Source: Occallatibacter savannae | Lineage (GTDB): Bacteria; Acidobacteriota; Terriglobia; Terriglobales; Acidobacteriaceae | DNA length: 64,000 nt | NCBI RefSeq assembly: GCF_003131205.1 | Contig: NZ_QFFY01000002.1 | Location: forward strand, 237,016 to 301,015 | Reading direction: 5' to 3' | In this document: one piece after another, positions 60,726-64,000 of the stretch | Numbering within the stretch: the first letter of the stretch is position 1 | Layout: each line of letters begins with the position of its first letter | The notes under the pieces: model-generated | What the model was told of the DNA's origin: nothing | Databases searched by the model: none | What the model saw: only the letters and a program-made list of their open reading frames with translations | Program-made: the position numbers and the translations under genes

Positions 60726-61607
60726 TCACCCGGCTGCCAGCAGCTCCCCCGGCACCCTCCCCTTCGCCCGCAGCTCCCGGATGCTCAGGGCATCGTGCCG
60801 TTTCGCCAGCCGCCGCCCTTGCTCATCGACCATCAATTCGCAGTGGAACCAACGCGGATCCCGGTACCCCAGGGCGCGGTTCAGCAGCATCTGCCGCGCC
60901 GTCGACTTCAGCAGATCCGCCCCGCGCACCACCTCCGTGATCTCCATCGCAAAGTCGTCCGCAACGCAGGCCAGCTGATAGCTGGGCACTCCGTCTCGCC
61001 GCCACACCAGAAAATCGCCAAAGTCCACTCCTGCCGTGAATCGCTGCGGTCCAAGGTTGCCGTCCTCAAACGCGATCACCTCGCCATCCGGGACGCGAAA
61101 ACGCCAGTTCAGACCGCTCGGCCCCTCTCCCGGCCCGGCAGAAAGGTCAAAGCGGCCTGCGCCCGTCTGTGCAGGCCGGCAGGTCCCAGGGTAGACCGGC
61201 TCGTCATCGGGATCGTTTCCGCGGTGCGGTCCTTCGTGAGGCGCCCCGACTGCCGCAGCCAGGTCCTTCCGCGAACACCGGCACGGATAGAGGAACCCGC
61301 CATCGCTCAGCTTCTGCCACGCCACCCGGTACACCTCCCCGCGCCGGCTCTGCTGATAGGGCCCAGAAGGTCCGCCAACATCCGGCCCTTCGTCCCAATC
61401 CATCCCGAGCCAGCGAAGATCTTCGAGAGCCGCCTCCGCATATTCCGCGCGGCTGCGATCCCGGTCCAGATCCTCCATCCGCATCACCAGATTCCCGCCT
61501 GCCTCGCGCGCCCGCTGCCAGGCGCGATGGAAAGTCCGCGCGTGCCCCAGATGTAAGTACCCCGTTGGCGAAGGAGCGAGCCTGCCCCGATAAGCATTAG
61601 AGGACAC
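60726..61607 (-). CDS. gluQ: Glutamyl-Q tRNA(Asp) synthetase
   Basis: A 293-residue truncated GluRS-like enzyme that glutamylates queuosine at the wobble position of tRNA(Asp). RGRLAPSPTGYLHLGHARTF holds the HIGH-like HLGH. MRMEDLDRDRS follows. The zinc site is CRCS with a distal Y-P-G-T-C (CRCSRKD to YPGTCR). VVRGADLLKSTARQMLL and the KMSKS-like RLAKRHDA complete the catalytic domain. It lacks the anticodon-binding domain, as expected for the family. A Gly/Pro-rich insert near 120-165 is somewhat long. It is convergent with the ADOP gene. Confidence 0.94.
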   Translation of the reverse strand: MSSNAYRGRLAPSPTGYLHLGHARTFHRAWQRAREAGGNLVMRMEDLDRDRSRAEYAEAALEDLRWLGMDWDEGPDVGGPSGPYQQSRRGEVYRVAWQKLSDGGFLYPCRCSRKDLAAAVGAPHEGPHRGNDPDDEPVYPGTCRPAQTGAGRFDLSAGPGEGPSGLNWRFRVPDGEVIAFEDGNLGPQRFTAGVDFGDFLVWRRDGVPSYQLACVADDFAMEITEVVRGADLLKSTARQMLLNRALGYRDPRWFHCELMVDEQGRRLAKRHDALSIRELRAKGRVPGELLAAG

Positions 61608-61897
61608 GGCCCTAGTGTAAGTGCGTCGGAAGGTTCAGCCCGGCGAAGGAACAAACGATAGAGTCGTCCTCGAAGGTTCTGTGATTTTCCACACTCTCAG
61701 GTACCCTTCCAACCGGTGACCACTTAGATCCCCGTCCAGGTGACCGAAAGGACCTTACACGTTTGGGGAATCGCGGCTAACATGTACGAGTAAGACAAAA
61801 GAAGTTCATAGCTGTACCCGCCGTCGGAGCCAGGTAAGAGACAGCAAGACATCCAGGCGAGGCACGCAGGACCTTCACCCCCAGGAGAGCCGCACCC
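61608..61897. other. Divergent intergenic region
   Basis: About 290 bp between gluQ and the 54-residue gene. GGTGACC appears twice, about 21 bases apart, near 61717-61745. No known riboswitch or small RNA fold was recognised; the long antisense frame across it is not credible. Confidence 0.35.
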
Positions 61898-62062
61898 ATG
61901 TCTCAGGATCGGAAACCTACCTTCTTTGCTTCCATCTTCGGATCCAAAAAGAAACAGACCGAAGAAGAGATCCAGGCCCAACAGCAGTCCCGCCAGAAGC
62001 TTGAGGACCGCATCCGCGAGGTCCTCACGGTGATCGAAACCCCGAATCCCGACCACGCTTAG
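61898..62062 (+). CDS. Small 54-residue charged protein
   Basis: ATG 61898 with CCAGGAGAG upstream opens a 54-codon frame: MSQDRKPTFFASIFGSKKKQ, then TEEEIQAQQQSRQKLEDR, a strongly helical, probably coiled-coil segment, then IREVLTVIETPNPDHA. There is no membrane segment or signal peptide. A good ribosome-binding site and a perfect terminator-like hairpin directly downstream support a real gene. No family was recognised; it may be an adaptor or a small structural protein. Confidence 0.6.
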   Translation: MSQDRKPTFFASIFGSKKKQTEEEIQAQQQSRQKLEDRIREVLTVIETPNPDHA

Positions 62063-62076
62063 TTCAGATCGACAAC

Positions 62077-62113
62077 AGCCCGCGACTCGTCTCCCGGTCG
62101 CGGGCTTGGTGTC
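62077..62113 (+). terminator. Terminator hairpin after the 54-residue gene
   Basis: AGCCCGCGAC pairs perfectly with GTCGCGGGCT (10 bp) around a 10-base loop. The following TGGTGTCT is only mildly T-rich. Confidence 0.65.
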
Positions 62114-62275
62114 TCTGCCCGAGATTGCCTCCTTCCGCACGCCATAATCCGCCCTGATCCGTCCAACTCTCGTTCGTTCTTGCGTTTCGCTCGTCCCCCC
62201 TTCGCCGGATACAATGGGACCACGCGCGAAAATCGGGCGATCGATGATTTCTTTCTAGATTTGGAGCAGGTGCAC

Positions 62276-63229
62276 GTGATTCTTATGTTCCGCCAATGGG
62301 CTGCAGTCTCTCTCTGCGCCATCGCACTTCCGGCGCTCGCAGCCCCCGCCGCAGTTCCCAGGCAGGCTACACAGACCTCCCTCGTTGTCGACACGCGAGA
62401 CGTCAACGGCCACACAGAGGCCGACATCTTCGTAGCCGTAAGCGGCTCTGACGGCCTCGGCGCTCCCGGCTCCATCACGCTCATGGATGGACCCAACTCG
62501 CTCGGCGGACTTGCCCTCGACGCCCAGGGTCAGGCCGCTTCCACCATCACCCTGCCCGGCGGATCGCATTCGCTTCGCGCCGTCTACTCCGGCGACACCA
62601 CGCACGCCGTCTCCAATTCACGGGTATCCACCCTCGCCGCCACCGCCGGAACCACTCCCGACTTCTCCGTCGCCGTCGCACCGGGTTCCACCAGCCTCAA
62701 GCAGGGCCAGTCCGGTTCGGCCGTTGTCACGGTCACTCCCATCAACGCGGCCTCGCTCGCCGCACCGATGTTTGTCACCATCTCCTGCTCGGGCCTGCCC
62801 GACCAGACCTCCTGCACCTTCACCCCCGAGAACATCGAGATCCCGGTCGGCGCTTCCAAGGGCATCACGAGTTCCATGGTCATCGCTACGCAGGGTCCGT
62901 CGATCGCCAAAGCCGAGCCGTCTCAGATCCGCACCGCTCAACCGGTTGCATGGGCGATCCTCCTGCCGGGTGCTCTCACTCTCGGTGGCCTTGCTTTCGG
63001 ACTCCGCCGCCGGTTCCTCAGCCGTCTCACACTCATGGCTCTTCTCGCGTTTGTCGGGGTGCTTGGCTCCACCGGCTGCTCGCCGCTTTATAACTACCGC
63101 AATCACGGCCCGACGCCGAACCTGCCCACCCCCACCGGTACGTATAACGTCACCGTGTCGGCCCAGTCGAGCAACGGAGTCACAGCCACTACGCACGCCA
63201 CGACTCTGGCTCTGACCGTCACCAAGTAG
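62276..63229 (+). CDS. Secreted/membrane-anchored Ig-like repeat protein
   Basis: About 317 residues from GTG 62276, which has TTGGAG nine bases upstream; ATG 62285 is the alternative. A signal peptide (FRQWAAVSLCAIALPALAAP) leads into a Big_3_5-type Ig-like domain (TSLVVDTRDVNG, GSITLMDG, GGSHSLRAVYSGDTTH). A second strand-rich region (PDFSVAVAPGSTSLKQGQSG to SCTFTPENIEIPVG) follows, of the kind seen in acidobacterial surface proteins. A membrane helix (VAWAILLPGALTLGGLAFGL), a second hydrophobic segment ending in STGCSPLYN and a short Ig-like tail finish it. It probably serves in adhesion or as a structural surface protein. Confidence 0.75.
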   Translation: MILMFRQWAAVSLCAIALPALAAPAAVPRQATQTSLVVDTRDVNGHTEADIFVAVSGSDGLGAPGSITLMDGPNSLGGLALDAQGQAASTITLPGGSHSLRAVYSGDTTHAVSNSRVSTLAATAGTTPDFSVAVAPGSTSLKQGQSGSAVVTVTPINAASLAAPMFVTISCSGLPDQTSCTFTPENIEIPVGASKGITSSMVIATQGPSIAKAEPSQIRTAQPVAWAILLPGALTLGGLAFGLRRRFLSRLTLMALLAFVGVLGSTGCSPLYNYRNHGPTPNLPTPTGTYNVTVSAQSSNGVTATTHATTLALTVTK

Positions 63230-63263
63230 CGTCAGAATAAGGTCCGATGATGAGGGCGGGTGC

Positions 63264-64000
63264 ATGAGCTCCTGGCATCCCCTGCCGCCGCAAATTTTCT
63301 CGTTCATTCAATCCACGCCGGGCACGGTGCTGCTTCATAGCTCCCGTCCCGGCGCTTCTCGTTTCAGCCGCCTCTTCACCGATCCGATCCGCGTCATCGA
63401 GGTACGGGACCTGCACCACTTGCCATCGCTCTTCGCCGCCATCGAAGAAGCCATCCACCAAGGCAACTTCGCAGCCGGATACCTTACCTACGAGTGCGGT
63501 GAGTATTTCGAACCCGCGGCAGCGCTCCCGCGAGGCGGCGACTCGGATCTTCTCGCCTGGTTCGCGGTCTACAAGAAAGCTCATAGCTTCGATCACCAGA
63601 TCGGGACCTTCGATTCCGATCCTCTCCCCACATCTAGGTTCGATCTGCATCCCGAACAGGCTTCCATTCCTCCTTCTGAGATTGGCTACAGTCTCGACGA
63701 ACAGCACTTTGCTCACTGTATCGACCGCATCCACGACTGGATTCGCTCAGGCGACGTCTATCAGCTGAACTTCACGTTTCCAGTCCATCTTCAGACCGCT
63801 GAATCTCCCGCTGAACTCTATGCACGTCTCGCCGCGGCCCAGCCCGTCGACTACGGTGCATTCCTTCACACGCGCCCGGGGCACCACGTACTCTCCTTCT
63901 CGCCCGAGCTTTTCTTTCGCATCGACCGGAACCGCCGGATCACCACGCAGCCGATGAAGGGCACTGCCGCCAGAGGCCGCACCAACTCCGAAGATCGCGC
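63264..64000 (+). CDS. pabB: Aminodeoxychorismate synthase component I, PabB-like (3' end missing)
   Basis: An open frame of 245 codons from ATG 63264 (GAGGGCGGG upstream) to the window edge. The N-terminal domain has AAGYLTYECGEYFEP, as in PabB/TrpE. SGDVYQLNFTFPV is the conserved entry to the chorismate-binding domain. FSPELFFRI and TQPMKGTAARGR match the PabB PIKGT(R/A)xRG region; an Ala follows the Thr and a Lys precedes it, favouring aminodeoxychorismate synthase over anthranilate synthase. The enzyme makes 4-amino-4-deoxychorismate, precursor of the p-aminobenzoate used by FolP. The catalytic C-terminus, and any fused PabC lyase domain, lie outside the window. Confidence 0.9.
   Translation, partial: MSSWHPLPPQIFSFIQSTPGTVLLHSSRPGASRFSRLFTDPIRVIEVRDLHHLPSLFAAIEEAIHQGNFAAGYLTYECGEYFEPAAALPRGGDSDLLAWFAVYKKAHSFDHQIGTFDSDPLPTSRFDLHPEQASIPPSEIGYSLDEQHFAHCIDRIHDWIRSGDVYQLNFTFPVHLQTAESPAELYARLAAAQPVDYGAFLHTRPGHHVLSFSPELFFRIDRNRRITTQPMKGTAARGRTNSEDR

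Noticed and set aside
61724..62140. 138-residue minus-strand frame
   Set aside because: It is antisense to the 54-residue gene, which has a good ribosome-binding site and terminator; no recognisable domain.

Overview
The window (about 60% G+C) looks like chromosomal DNA of an acidobacterium, most likely of the Terriglobia/Acidobacteriaceae group. Four genes encode ADOP-type fused MacB/FtsX permeases (a family named after Acidobacteria). Others encode a winged-helix/TolB-propeller regulator, a secreted Ig-like-repeat protein, HpnI of hopanoid synthesis and many small secreted proteins. This taxonomic call is inference from gene content; no rRNA or tRNA gene was seen.

Layout. 1-9.7 kb: a partial FAD amine-oxidase-like gene, a secreted phosphoesterase, a secreted hypothetical, three MacB-type permeases (the last two a tandem duplicate) and HpnI, then a DinB-like secreted protein. 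9.8-18.2 kb: an ADOP permease, a secreted protein, the wHTH-TolB regulator, an EXORDIUM-like metalloprotein and a Rieske oxygenase. 18.3-27.3 kb: a SpoIIE phosphatase receptor and several membrane proteins. 27.4-32.1 kb: gcvT, a GH76 glycosidase, a DinB protein, frr and lipA. 32.3-41.9 kb: an S9 peptidase, a cytochrome c lipoprotein, a HlyD/ATPase/permease export operon, a PBP4-type carboxypeptidase, folP and a DUF1697 protein. 42.1-51.8 kb: an MscS channel, a PadR-ADOP pair, an MFS transporter and another ADOP. 51.8-58.0 kb: a sugar-activation pair (GalU-like enzyme plus a 1107-residue GHMP-kinase/UDPGP fusion), a disulfide oxidoreductase and a DUF4126 protein. 58.1-64 kb: a C-rich ADOP gene, gluQ, a 54-residue protein, an Ig-like protein and the start of pabB.

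The most striking non-coding structure is a dispersed family of heptanucleotide arrays with unit CAGNNNN, in strict 7-base register, at ten intergenic loci. At one locus two arrays in opposite orientation bracket a relatively A+T-rich gene for an S23-type four-helix-bundle protein, wedged between two MacB-type permease genes. At another, two opposed arrays enclose no gene. Several arrays are followed by a strong hairpin whose 3' side commonly continues as GGGGCACCC or a variant, and further hairpins of this kind stand alone. Simple arrays point the same way along the chromosome whatever the neighbouring genes do; the only one on the far side of an apparent GC-skew reversal (about 42-58 kb) points the other way. 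Together these look like an undescribed mobile or replication-oriented repeat system.

Seven MacB/FtsX-type permeases occur with no cognate LolD/MacB-type ATPase in the window; the single ABC ATPase belongs to the HlyD operon.
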